Shown here: positions 12,326-22,958 of the stretch, piece after piece | Position numbering within the stretch: position 1 is the first letter of the stretch | Layout: the number at the start of each line of letters is the position of its first letter | Origin: Candidatus Altimarinota bacterium | GTDB lineage: Bacteria > Patescibacteriota > Gracilibacteria > BD1-5 > UBA6164 | Direction of reading: 5' to 3' | Assembly (NCBI GenBank): GCA_025210615.1 | Contig: JAOARJ010000010.1 | Location: 1-64,000 of the forward strand | Length of the DNA stretch: 64,000 nucleotides | Made by a program: the position numbers and the translations under genes | The notes under the pieces: model-generated | What the model was told of the DNA's origin: nothing | What the model saw: the letters and a program-made list of their open reading frames with translations, nothing else | The model's database searches: none

Positions 12326-12352
12326 AGAACTCATAGCAATATGGGTTCTTTT
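12326..12352 (+). terminator. Terminator of the UGA-free secreted gene
   Basis: A 10-bp stem, AGAACTCATA with TATGGGTTCT, with a GCAA tetraloop, followed by TTTTC. A T-G pair fixes the plus orientation. Confidence 0.75.
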
Positions 12353-12361
12353 CAAAAATAT

Positions 12362-13498
12362 TTATTTTTTATTAATCTTCTCTAAAATAAATTTCTTTAA
12401 ATTTTCTTTAAAAACTTCTTTATCAAAATTCTCAGCGTGCTTTCTAATCTCATTAGAATCAAAATCTAATTTTTCAAAATCTTCTATTTTTTTATTTAAA
12501 CTTTCTGAAGTTTGCTCACCAAAAAATACTCAAGTTTTATTCTCCACAACCGTTTCTAATCCTCATCACTTCCCATAAGCTATAATAGGTGTCCCTGTCG
12601 CCATTGCCTCAACTGGTACAAGTCAAAAATCCTCCTCAGGCGGGAATAAAAATGCCTTTGCTTCACCATATAATTTTATTAATTTTTCTCTACTCGGATT
12701 AAAAATCCATTCTATATTTTCTTTGCTTTTCCCTTTTAATTCACGATATAATTTATTATCCGTATTTGTACATAATATTAGTTTTTTAGAGTTTTTATTA
12801 AAAGCATCAACTATTAAATCGAATTTTTTATACGGAATACATCTTCAAACATATAGATAATAATCGGCTTTGTTATTACAAAATTTAAATTCGCTTAAAT
12901 CTAAACTAGGATAAATTACATTGGCTTTTCTTTTGTAATATTTATTTATTCTTGAAGCCGTATTTTTTGAATTCGCAATAAAATAATCAGGGCGAAAACT
13001 AGCCACTAAATCCCATTTTCTAAGGTTATGGACAAGCTTTGGCATCAGCCATTTTCATAAAAAATTCAATATTCAAAACTCCATCATATTCAAATACTCG
13101 TGATAATGACTCCAAAAATATCTCGTAGGCGTATGACAATAACAAATTTGCAAAGTTTCTGGCTTTGTAATCACGCCTTTACTCTCCGCACTCGTAGAAG
13201 TTATAACAACATCATATTCACTTAAATCAAAACTTTCAAACGCCCTAGGACGCAAAGTAAGCGCTAATTTATGGGATTTATTTAAAAAAGGTATTTTTTG
13301 AATAAAACTTGTTTTTATATTTTTATTCTCAAACACTTTATGTTTACTAAAAAACACTGACGTATAAATATCGGCTTTAGGAAAGGCTTCCATAATATGA
13401 CTAAGGACTAATTCCGCTCCTCCGAAATCTTTTATCCAATCAGCGACTATCGCTATTTTCAGTTTTTGTAAATCTTCTATTTTTTCTACTTTTTTCAT
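12362..13498 (-). CDS. Glycosyltransferase family 4
   Basis: 378-residue GT-B glycosyltransferase. The N-terminal half has KIAIVADWIKDFGGAE, the nucleotide-sugar enzyme start with the Gly-Gly acceptor loop, then CYCHTPTRYFWSHYHEY. The C-terminal half has YLYVGRCIPYKK and the donor-binding FLFPPEEDFGLVPVEAMATG, the EX7E region of GT4. It resembles WbaZ-like mannosyltransferases of surface polysaccharide synthesis. Glycines are a mixture of GGN and TGA. It is convergent with the secreted gene at 11602 and divergent from the TagA/WecG-like gene, with which it may share a pathway. Confidence 0.9.
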
Positions 13499-13648
13499 AA
13501 AATTCTATAAAAAATAATCTAAAAATACTAAAATATTAAAGAAAAATTAATAATTATACTAAAAATTTATTGTTTTTTTTAAAAAAAGCAATATAAATAT
13601 AGTATAAAAATAAAATTTTTACTAAAATATAAAATAAATTGCTAAATT

Positions 13649-14461
13649 ATGAAGATTTTTTGAATAGAAATGTCAAAATTAAAATACACTAATTTTCTTA
13701 AAGAAATAACTGAAAACAATAAAGATAATTCACAAAAAATTATTTTCACACCAAATCCAGAAATCCTTCTTGATAGCCTTACTGATGATAATTTTAAGCA
13801 AAATTTATTAAAAGCTGATTATCTGACACCAGACTGAATTTGATTATATTTAGCTTATCAAATATTAGATAATAAACATAATAAATTTATTAATTTTCTT
13901 CTTCTTCCATATTATATTTTAAAATTATTTCTCGCTACTGATAGCCTTTACAATAAATATTGAGATAGAATTTGTTGAAGTGATTTAACTAATGATTTAT
14001 TAGATTATGCTGAAAAAAATAGTCTAGAAATAGCTATACTAGATTTATATAATCCTACTGATAAAAACAAAGTTGAAAGTCAAAAAACATTAATAGAAAA
14101 GCTAAATAAAAAATTTAAAAATATAAAATTTAATCTAATTATTTATAGAAATAATAATGATGAAGTTATAAAAATTTTGAACAATCAAAATAATTTCGCC
14201 TTACTTGCAACACTATGATGAAAAAAGCAAGAACAAGCCATTATTGATATATTACCTCATACAAAAATTTCACTTGGGTTAGGTATCGGCTCTAGTATTG
14301 ATTATCAAATTTGATTCCAAAGAAGAGCCCCAAAACTAATGAGAAGTTTATGATTAGAATGGCTTTATAGACTTATTATGTGACCACAAAAAATAAAAAG
14401 ATTAAAAAGAATTTATAACGCAACATTTAGATTTATATATAATATTTTTAGAAGTAAATAG
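13649..14461 (+). CDS. WecG/TagA/CpsF family glycosyltransferase
   Basis: 270 residues. Family motifs occur in order: FTPNPEILL (residues 31-39), YLTPDGIGL, RICGSDLT, and the C-terminal DYQIGFQRRAPKLMR and LGLEWLYRL that mark the acceptor-side helix. The family transfers N-acetylmannosamine or similar sugars to undecaprenyl-PP-GlcNAc in teichoic-acid or enterobacterial-type polymer synthesis. It fits with an SLH-anchored surface protein that needs a secondary polymer (inference). The central part is longer than usual and Asn/Lys-rich. It faces the GT4 gene across a 150-base divergent promoter region. Confidence 0.9.
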
Positions 14462-14554
14462 TAAAAAATTTGACTTAGAACTCCAAAAGTGTTAAAATAA
14501 GCCCAAGTAGAAAAAATTATTATTTTTCTCAAATATAATATATCTTTCAAAATA

Positions 14555-15109
14555 ATGATTAGACTTGATAGCCTAGATTTATCCCTTGATAAAAAGGAAC
14601 ACATAAGGCGTCTAGCTGCAGATTTAACAAATATTCACCTTGACTTTGAATATGTTTCTGATTTCAAAAATACAAAAGAATTAAGAGATTTTGTAAGTGC
14701 TTTAACTGAGCTTGTAGGTATGCCAAAAATGTGGAGAAATAGGTTTGTTTTGGTTACTGATGAAATGAATAATAATGCCATAGAATATGGTAGTAGACCG
14801 GAAGATACAAATAGAATCACTTTTAAAGTTATCAAAAGATGAAAAAATATCAAAATGTTTGTAGAAGTAGAAGATACAGGAAGATGAAAAGCACCAAAAA
14901 CAGCAGATCAAATGTATAAACTAAAAGATGAAAAATTAAAAATATGATTTGATAGTAGAGATATTTGAATAAGATGAAGATGACTATTTTTAATTACAAG
15001 AGGAACTGTTGATAAATTATATTTCGAAGATTCTGAAAAATGAGGACTTATTGTCTGAGTTGAAAAAGATATCATCCTAGAAGATTGAGATTTACAAGAA
15101 GTAGCTTAG
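14555..15109 (+). CDS. HATPase domain protein (anti-sigma-factor kinase-like)
   Basis: 184-residue stand-alone GHKL ATPase domain. The N box is DEMNNNAIEYG (about residues 72-82), G1 is EDTGRGKAP and G2 is GIRGRGLFLI, with most of the glycines TGA. There is no sensor, membrane or dimerisation domain, which matches RsbW/SpoIIAB-type serine kinases or PF13581 proteins. No sigma or anti-anti-sigma gene is beside it, so a partner-switching role is only a possibility. It lies between the TagA-like gene and glmS, and its stop codon lies inside its own terminator stem. Confidence 0.85.
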
Positions 15110-15124
15110 ATAAGCTGCTTTTTA
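15103..15124 (+). terminator. Terminator overlapping the HATPase stop codon
   Basis: AGCTT-AGAT-AAGCT followed by GCTTTTTATTATTTTT; the TAG stop at 15107 is within the stem-loop. Confidence 0.55.
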
Positions 15125-15209
15125 TTATTTTTAATTTTAAATTTTATTTTAAAAATTTTTCTATATAATAGATTTAGAAATTAAATTTTAGTTATTAATT
15201 TTTCGGTCT

Positions 15210-17033
15210 ATGTGTGGAATATTTGCGTATTTATGAGATAAAGAGGCTACGCCTTATTTATTAAATTGACTTAGAAGTTTGGAATATAGATGATATGATT
15301 CTGCCTGAGTTTGCGTGATAAATAATGAAAAAAATATTTATCTGAAAAAAGCAACTTGAAGAGTTTCAAATCTAGCTAGTAAAATACAAGGTGAAAATAA
15401 AAACTTAAATAATTTTAATACTTGAATAGCTCATACACGCTGGGCTACTCACTGAAAAGTTACAGAAAATAATACGCATCCACATTTTAGTAATAACGAT
15501 AGATTTTATGTCGTTCATAACTGAATTATAGAGAACTATATCGACCTAAAAAAAGAGTTAGAGAAAAAATATGACTTTTATAGTGATACTGATACAGAAG
15601 TTGTAGCTAAACTATTTGAAGATTTATTTGAAAAAGATTTAGTTACTACTCTGAAAAAAGTTTTAAATAAAATAGAGTGAGCTTACGCTATTGCTGTAAT
15701 GGATAAAGAAAATCCTTTTGAAATAGTTTGAGCGAAGTTATGAAGTCCATTGGTTGTCGGAATCTGAATCTGAGAATTGTTTATTTCTAGTGATAGTAAT
15801 GCGCTAAAATGAATAACTAAAGAATTTATTTCTTTAGAAGATAATGAATATGTCGTGATAAATAATACTGGTTATCACATTTATTCTGGTGAAGAAAAAT
15901 TAAATAAAAAATCTGAAGAGATTGAACACAATGAAGATGATGATAAATTATGAAATTTCACGCATTATATGGAAAAAGAAATTTATCAAATGCCTGAAGT
16001 TTATGGGAATGCTATTAGCTGAAAAGTAAATTTTGAAGAGCATACAATTTGGAGTAATACTCTTGAAAAATTATGAAATTTGGATTTTGAAAAAATAGAA
16101 ATTATCGCTTCTGGGACAAGTTATTATTCAGCTTGAGTTGGGGCTGGATACTTTGAAGAATTATCAGGAATCCCTACGACAATACACGTTTCTACGGAAT
16201 TTAAATACAAAAGACATTTCATAGATGATAAAACACTTTATATTTTTATCTCACAATCTTGAGAAACAGCGGATACTAGAGATTGTTTAAAAATAGTTAA
16301 AGAAAGATGAGGACACACTTTCGGATTAGTAAACGTAGTTGGCTCAACTATCGCAAGACTAACAGATATGTGACTTTATACTCACTGTTGAACAGAAATC
16401 TGAGTAGCTTCTACTAAAGCGTTCACTTGAAACTTAGCCGTGCTATTATTAATGGCTTTGCATTTATGAAACAAAAGAGATTTAGACTATAATAAATATA
16501 GAGAAATTTTATCAGAGATGGAAAGTTTACAAGACAAAATGACAAAAGTTTTGGCTAACGCAAATAAAATAAAAGCATTAGCTGAAAAATACAGTAAATA
16601 TAAAAATATGTTTTACTTGTGAAGAAACTTACTTTTTCCTATCGCATTAGAGGGTAGTTTAAAACTAAAAGAAATCACTTATCATCATAGTGAAGCATAT
16701 CCATCAGGAGAATTAAAACATTGACCATTAAGTTTAGTTGATGAAAATTTCCCTGTTGTATCTATAAATCCTACTTGAAAATTTTATGAAAAAAATATCT
16801 CTACAATGAAAGAAGTTAAAGCTAGAGATTGAATAGTTATCTGAGTAGTAAGCGAAAATGATGAAAATAAAAATTTATATGATGATGTTATTGAAATACC
16901 TAATACAAGCTTAGAGTTAACTCCTTTCACTATTTCTATAGCATTAGATTTATTTGCTTATTTTACAGCAAATCACTTATGAAGAGAAATTGATAAACCT
17001 AGAAATTTAGCAAAAAGTGTTACAGTTGAATAA
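15210..17033 (+). CDS. glmS: Glutamine-fructose-6-phosphate aminotransferase
   Basis: 607 residues, full length. The N-terminal glutaminase domain begins [10 protein letters not shown] with the catalytic Cys2, followed by GLRSLEYRGYDSAG. Two SIS isomerase domains follow ([27 protein letters not shown], and the second with [17 protein letters not shown]), and the end is [12 protein letters not shown]. It makes glucosamine-6-phosphate, the first committed step to UDP-GlcNAc for peptidoglycan and surface glycans. The 100-base leader has no room for a glmS ribozyme, and none is seen. TGA encodes many glycines. Confidence 0.97.
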
Positions 17034-17040
17034 TTCACAT

Positions 17041-17084
17041 AAAAAACTGAATCCCCGTAAGTGTTTGTCTCACCTACGGGGATT
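17041..17084 (-). terminator. GC-rich terminator of the small Cys-rich gene
   Basis: AATCCCCGTA pairs with TACGGGGATT around a 15-base loop. On the minus strand the stem is followed by CAGTTTTTT, so it serves the leftward gene at 17108. Confidence 0.75.
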
Positions 17085-17107
17085 AATCAGGAGTGGAAAC
17101 GAAACAT

Positions 17108-17386
17108 CTAAGCAAGAGTAAACTCCCCACTTTGATTTTCAAAAAGTCCACCAAGACCAGTATGTTTCATTAAAACGGCGCTGACACGGGTCTGCAAAAG
17201 GCCTTTGTCTTTTTTTTCTGCAAGATCCATAATATCATTCAAACAAAAAGATCTATCTTCATTATGACAAAGGCAGCAGTTTGCCAAGCCAAGAACTGCT
17301 TTTTCCTCTTCAGGCAGTCCCTTACATTTTGCAGGCCCAAGATGTTCAACAATTATACCTGTTTCCAGTCTTTCTGTTTCTCCCAT
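17108..17386 (-). CDS. Small cysteine-rich protein of unknown function, UGA-free
   Basis: 92 residues, unrecognised. Five cysteines are present, four of them clustered in NCCLCHNEDRSFC, which could bind a metal; the C-terminus is GLGGLFENQSGEF. There is no signal peptide or membrane segment. The start at 17386 is chosen because AAAGGAGG lies eight bases upstream; an earlier in-frame Met has no such site. All glycines are GGN. It has a TTGACA-N16-TATATT promoter and its own GC-rich terminator. It is a self-contained monocistronic unit set between host genes, probably imported. Confidence 0.72.
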   Translation of the reverse strand: MGETERLETGIIVEHLGPAKCKGLPEEEKAVLGLANCCLCHNEDRSFCLNDIMDLAEKKDKGLLQTRVSAVLMKHTGLGGLFENQSGEFTLA

Positions 17387-17427
17387 TGCTTTGTCCTCCT
17401 TTAAAGGTTGAGATAACATTAACATTT

Positions 17428-17455
17428 AATATATCAAAAAAATTATTTTTGTCAA
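17428..17455 (-). promoter_or_regulatory. Promoter of the small Cys-rich gene
   Basis: On the minus strand a perfect -35 TTGACA (17455-17450), a 16-base spacer and TATATT (17433-17428). Confidence 0.65.
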
Positions 17456-17489
17456 CTTTATATACAATAAACAAAAATAATATATTTTT

Positions 17490-18182
17490 CTAATATTCTA
17501 TTATTAAATCTTTTTCCTTTCAAGTAAATCAAATTTCGGATAAATTATAATTCAATATTTTTCAAAGTTGAAGTGGTAAAACTTTTTCTTCGTTAATTAA
17601 TTTTTCTAAAAAATCTTTCGCTTCATCTCAAAAATTATTAATATAAATTCAAGCAGTAACTCATCTTGTTATCCCCTTAAACATAGCTTTATTTTGAGAA
17701 GATTCACGAGGCGGTGGAATAAAAAATATCTTGTCTTTCATTCTTTTATAATCACTTCATTTCCACATAAGATTTTCAATTTTTACACTAACTGTTACTA
17801 ACGGCACACTAAAATCTACATCAAAACAATTTATATCTTCTCTTAAAAATCAAAGCTCCTCATAATATTTTTCCAAAATATCTATTTCAGCAAGCAACGA
17901 AATTCAAATAATATGAATTTTTTGCCTTTTTTCTAACGCGTTATTAAATAATTCTTCAAAGATTTCTAACTCATCTTTTGGAGAATAAATATTAGAGTAA
18001 ATTGCTGGTTTATCCTTTACTTTATACCATAAGTCTTTATTTTCTTTTTCTTTTAATAACTCTTGCATATCATAAATTTTCACATCTCAAAAATTTTGCA
18101 CATCTAAATATGGCACCAAAAATTTATTATCAAATTTATTATCATCGATATTGATTATTTTGTCTTTAAAAATTTTTTTCAT
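17490..18182 (-). CDS. Protein of unknown function
   Basis: 230 residues, not recognised. The sequence is soluble and Lys/Asp/Glu-rich; an internal stretch (RQKIHIIGISLLAEIDILEKYYEELGF) could form a beta-strand, turn and helix as in a Rossmann-like or methyltransferase fold. Several glycines are TGA, so it is native to this code. It lies eight bases downstream of the ribonuclease HII-QueH gene on the same strand and is likely co-transcribed. Confidence 0.7.
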
Positions 18183-18190
18183 AATTTTAA

Positions 18191-19387
18191 TTATTTTTTA
18201 GTATTTTTATTATTAATTCAGTTTGGATAAGTTTCACTAAAAACGCATCCACAATAGTCTTGTCTATATATTTTATTTTCTTTTGTATATTCTACACTTC
18301 TTTCAAATCAAGCATTTTTTCTAAAATCTATTTTTAAGAAATTATTCCCATATTTTTTTGCTATTTTTTCTCAAATACAAAACAATTTTTTCACATCTTT
18401 ATGGGGAGAAATAGACAAAGTTGTTGTAAATTTTTCTATTCAAAGCTCTTTCGCTAACTTAGCTGTTTCTTCTAATCTAAAATCATAACATTTATGACAT
18501 CTTCTTCATTTTTCTGGTTCACTCTCAAGTCCTTTCGTTACTTCAAAAAATTTCTCAGGATTATAATCTCATTCTATAATTTTGATTTTTTCTATCTTAC
18601 AAACCTTTTTCAAAGCCTTCAATCTCTTTTTATATTCAGCTTCTGGATGAATATTTGGGTCATACCAAAAACAAGTTATATCATATTTATCTTTATAATC
18701 TAGCAAAGGAATTGTCGCATCAGGAGCACAACAAACATGTAATAATAACTTCTCTCTTTTATCCAAAATTTCAGCGACAGGTTTATAAGATTTTCTATGA
18801 ATTCAAGTCACTTTTGAAAAATCATTTAAAAATTCTTTGTGTTTTTTTGTTCCATATCATTTATGATTTTTAAGTCATAAATTCGGATACAGTTCATCAT
18901 AAACAAGCATTAATTTATCACGCAAAACTTTTGCGATAATAGAAGCTCCTGAAATTTCGGCAACTTTTGTATCTCATTTTATTATATAAATCGGCTTTTT
19001 ATCCAGCTCTTCAAACTCATAATTATCTCTTCAATCAATCACAACACTAGACACATTTTCTTTAGGAATCTTTCTTAAAACCTCTTCTAACGCCCTTCTC
19101 ATCGCCTCTTTATTCGCTTGTCTAATATTAATTTCATCTATAATAAAATTATCAACGACTCAAGCTCAGAAAAAAATTGTTGGCTTTTCTTTGCTCGCCT
19201 CTTCTATAATTTGAGAATAAATTTCTTCTCTCTTTTTTTCTGTTAAACTTTTTGAATCTGCTAGTAAATCTATTAATTTTTTATCAGGCATATGTTCACT
19301 ATTAAAAGCAAAAGCTCCAGCTACAACTGGTCATATCCGAGGTCATCTACCCGCTTCATCAACTCATATTTTATATTTTTTTTGCAT
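18191..19387 (-). CDS. Ribonuclease HII-epoxyqueuosine reductase (QueH) fusion
   Basis: One uninterrupted frame of 398 residues under code 25. Residues 1-205 are ribonuclease HII: GVDEAGRGP with the first catalytic Asp, DGRDNYEF, and the end HKGYGTKKHKEFL...GIHRKSYKPVAEIL. Residues 208-398 are QueH: LLLHVCCAPDATIPL, YDPNIHPEAEY, GRRCHKCYDFRL and YRQDYCGCVFSE, the Fe-S and metal-binding cysteines. The junction reads VAEILDKREKLLLHV with no stop or shift. RNase HII removes ribonucleotides from DNA; QueH reduces epoxyqueuosine to queuosine in tRNA. The two are not functionally linked, so the fusion is unusual. Confidence 0.9.
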
Positions 19388-19397
19388 AGTTTTAATT

Positions 19398-20192
19398 TTA
19401 TTTTAATTTATTTTCAAAAAATTTTATTAATTTAGAAAATGATATTACTCAAGTTTGTCTTTCTAAATCTCAAAAATGTATACCTCAAGGAATTTCCAAA
19501 TAATTAAATTGCCCTGCTGGATTTATATTTTTTAATTTTTCATAAAAATCTCTCGCTCTGTTTACATTTATTACATCATCAGCATCTCAATGCGTTAGAA
19601 ACACATTACAAGCTTTTAAATATTTCATATTTTTTGTCGGAGTTAATCAAGATGAATCTTGAAAATGTTTTTCCCATTCTAGTCATCCAAATCCTCTTAA
19701 TAAATTTTTAAATCATCTATCAATAACTCACAAAAAATCTTCAATTTTTTCTTCATCATATCACAAATCATTATTATACTCAAAAACAGGATTAATAAGA
19801 GCAATATTCTTTATATTTTTATCAAATTTAGGCATTAGTGAAACCACTCAACCTCACCAACTTTCTCAAACAAAAACAAAGTTTTTATATTTTATTTCAC
19901 TATATTCACCCGAAAAAACATCTTGAATTTTTCAAGAATTTTCAAAATGATTTTTAGTATCCAGCAGCGTATCAATATTACTTTGCGGAGTAAAAGTTTT
20001 TCAGCTTCTAAAAAATCAATAATAATCAGGAGCGAAAAAATCATATCAAGATTCATTTATTAATTTTTCATATCACTCCATATTTGGACAAGGAATACTC
20101 GGCATACCACTAGCGTAAATAAAAAGTGTATCAGAACCTTTTTCGCTTCTAGAATAATTTCAAACTATTTCTCAAAATCTAATTATTTGCAT
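19398..20192 (-). CDS. Alpha/beta hydrolase (paralog A)
   Basis: 264 residues. Catalytic triad candidates are Ser in FVGESWGGG, Asp in LTHGDADDV and His in IPGGIHFGD. The start MQIIRFGEIVGNY is shared with the gene immediately upstream, so the two form a tandem duplication. No signal peptide is present. The substrate is unknown; the fold suggests an esterase or peptidase. It lies 10 bases from the RNase HII-QueH fusion and from its paralog, in one leftward run with both. Confidence 0.85.
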
Positions 20193-20202
20193 ATTAAAAT
20201 TA

Positions 20203-20994
20203 TTATTTTTTATAAAATTTAATTATTTCAGGAATGGCTTCTATAAAGGTTTTTCATCAATGTCATTTTCACAAAATTTCCAAATATTTTATATTAGCTT
20301 TATTATTTAATTTCGTTATATTATTATAAAATTTTCTTGTCCTTTTGTAAGCTAGAACTTTATCCTCAGTTCAATGACATAAAAATAAATTTATATTTTT
20401 TAAGTAATTTATCTGTTTTATTGGACAATAATCTTCTTCATCTTGAAAATATTTTTCCCATTCTCATAAATTTTTATCAATTCATCTATAAATATAAGGA
20501 AACAAGTTTTTTATAAGCCTCATAAATTCCTCCGCATCCTCTTCTTCTATTCAATATGTTCAAATATCTCAAAATTCAAGCTGCGGATAACACATCGCTA
20601 TATTTTTTATTTCTGGATTTATTTTTGGTAACATTGCGACAATTCATCATCAAAAACTTCTTCATAAAACAACTATTTTTTTATATTTAGCTTTAAATTT
20701 TTTCTCTAAAAATAAGTCTAAAAACTCTTCTCACGCAGAAAAAATATCATAAGTTTTTAGTATTGTTTTGACGCAATTATTTGGCGCGAAATCTCAATCA
20801 CTTCTTCAAAATCAATAATAATCAGGAATAACTACATCACTTCAAAGTTCATTAAAAATGGGTGCATATTTGCTTTTTCAAATTTCTTTTGCAGTCGGAC
20901 AACCTGACGCAATAATATACAAAATATCACTAATATTAGTTTTATCAGCTTTATAATAATTTCAGATTATTCAGTTATATTTAATTGTTTGCAT
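20203..20994 (-). CDS. Alpha/beta hydrolase (paralog B)
   Basis: 263 residues. The nucleophile elbow is VVLGRSFGGG, the acid is in LFLCHGTEDKV and the His in LGKGHGGKTF. It resembles its tandem neighbour along the whole length (PDYYGFxRS, EWEKxFQD), so one arose from the other. The oxyanion and nucleophile-elbow glycines are TGA codons. It is probably the first gene of the leftward run 20994-17490; its promoter must lie in the 140-base divergent gap before the TPR gene. The substrate is unknown. Confidence 0.85.
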
Positions 20995-21135
20995 AAAATA
21001 GAGAAAAAATATTATTTTTTTTATATTGTATTAATTAAGAAAAAAAACTCAAATTTTATATTGATTTTTATGATTTTCTGTTTAAAATTATAGTACAAAA
21101 AATAAATCAAAATTAGAATTAAAAATTTAAAAAAT

Positions 21136-21663
21136 ATGGAAACTTTAAAAGAATTTTTAAAGCAAGTAGAAACACTTAAATCAGAGCAAAAATTCCCTGA
21201 AGCGATAGAAAAATTAGAAAAAATGATTACAAAAATAAACGATAATTACAGACTATACGAAGAATTAGGAGATATTTATATTTTCACTGGAAAATTTGAA
21301 AAAGCTGAAAAAGCTGTTGATTTTGCTTTATCTATAAATCCAGATTCACCAACTTGAAACTATTTAAAATGATTTTTAATGCTGGGCAAAAAAAAGCTAA
21401 AACAGTCAATAGTTTACCTAGAGAAATCAAATAAATTACTTCCAAATAACGCAGAAGTACTTAGAAATTTATGATGGGCGTATAATTTAGATAAACAAAC
21501 AAGTAAATGAATTTATGTTTTAAAAAGAGCTTTAAATATCTCTCCAAAAGATAAATTAATTATGGAAGATTTGGCTATGGCCCTTATTTGAGCAGACCAA
21601 GCAGAAGAGTGAAATTACTTATTATCTCAAATCTGAAAAGAAACTATCAAACATAAAAACTAA
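21136..21663 (+). CDS. Tetratricopeptide repeat protein
   Basis: 175 residues built of TPR helices, about four repeats (for example YRLYEELGDIYIFTGKFEKA and AEVLRNLGWAYNL). There is no signal peptide or enzymatic domain, so it is likely a cytoplasmic adaptor that binds other proteins. It opens a rightward series with the FtsA-like, baseplate-J-like and PBP1A genes but is separated from them by a terminator. Function beyond protein binding cannot be read. Confidence 0.88.
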
Positions 21664-21683
21664 ATTTATTTTTAGTTTTTTTA
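21655..21683 (+). terminator. Terminator of the TPR gene
   Basis: AAAACTAAA pairs with TTTAGTTTT and is followed by a T-run; the stop codon lies in the stem. Confidence 0.6.
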
Positions 21684-21722
21684 TAATTTTTATAAATATT
21701 TTATTTTGTTATTTATTTTATT

Positions 21723-22952
21723 TTGTTTTCGTTAAAAAAATTATTGCCAAATAAAAAAATAGCGATTATCTCTATCTGAAATTCAAAAGTTAGAGTTGCT
21801 ATTTGTGAGCAAGATGAAAAAAGCATAAAATTGCTAGCTATAAGCGAAAAAAGACAAGAACAAAAAGATTTTTTGCATGGAGAAATAACAGACATTGAAT
21901 GAGTGTGTGAAACTATAGATAGTGCTTTAAGTAAAGCATCAAAATTAGCTCCTGTAACCATTTGAGAAGCTATTTTAAATGTGCCTAGTTCAAGTGTTAT
22001 CTGAGAAATAAATAAAATAAATTACCAAAGGAAACAACCTGATACAAATATTGATTTAGAAGAATTAGATACCATTATTTGAAAAATTGAGCATTTCAGT
22101 ATTAAAAAAGCACAGAAAAAAATTTATGAAACTTCTGGTTATAAAAACCTTGATATAAAGCTAATTACATCAAGTATAACACAAATTTCTATTGATAATG
22201 ACTTAGTAAAAAATCCTATCTGATTTTCTTGAAAAAATGTAACAATCTCTGTTTTAAATATCTTCACTCCTATTTCAAAATATAATATAATTAAATCAAT
22301 TTGAAAATATTTATCTAAAAAAATTGATTATATCATTCCAAAAGAATTCGCTTTATGAAAGATAATAGAAAAATCTAGCTTTAATAGTGAAAATGTATCT
22401 ATATTAGATATTTGATACTCAAAAACAAGAATAATTATTCAAAAATGATGAAATATTATTTGATTTAAAATTATTGATATTTGAATTCTAGATTTAATTA
22501 AACAAATAAAAAAAGACACTAAAGAAAATGAAATAGAAATCCAAAAAAATCTAAACAGCGAAAGATATTTTTCTCATAAAAGACAATTTTTAAATGTATG
22601 GTGATTAGGGCTTAGTATTGCTATTAAAGAGCTTATTAATGATAGTTATTTTCCTGAAAAAGTTTTCTTAGCTTGACTAAAAGATTTTGATTTTATAAAT
22701 AGTTTTTTGAAATCATCTAAATTTAGCGCTATTATTAAGACAGGTAAGCAAATAAATTTTATTAATGACGAAATTGAAAAAGAACTTGAAAAAATCCTGA
22801 AAACAAATAATATATTTGCGCAAGAAATAAATCCAAAAAATATAGATTATTCACTATTGTCACTTATTTTGTCTTATAGCGAAATTATCAACATAAAAGA
22901 GGACGCTATAGCTCAAACTCTAAAAAATGTTTTAAATAAAATAAAACTATAA
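21723..22952 (+). CDS. FtsA/PilM-like actin-fold ATPase
   Basis: 409 residues from a TTG start; ATT at 21720 is also possible, and no ATG is available. The actin-family layout is visible: phosphate-1 loop IAIISIGNSKVRVAI (about residues 14-28), an FtsA-like segment HGEITDIEGVCETIDSAL, and phosphate-2 loop SILDIGYSKTRIII. FtsA tethers FtsZ to the membrane in division; PilM drives type IV pilus assembly. The HGEITD...V..I..AL pattern favours FtsA, but the gene is divergent. Six bases separate it from the next gene, which it probably shares an operon with. Confidence 0.65.
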
Positions 22953-22958
22953 TTTATT

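Noticed and set aside
15110-15209. Possible glmS ribozyme upstream of glmS
   Set aside because: Only 100 bases of A/T-rich leader, without the ribozyme core helices.
19388-19397. PreQ1 riboswitch for the QueH-containing gene
   Set aside because: The gap to the upstream gene is ten bases, and no preQ1 aptamer was seen before the run.
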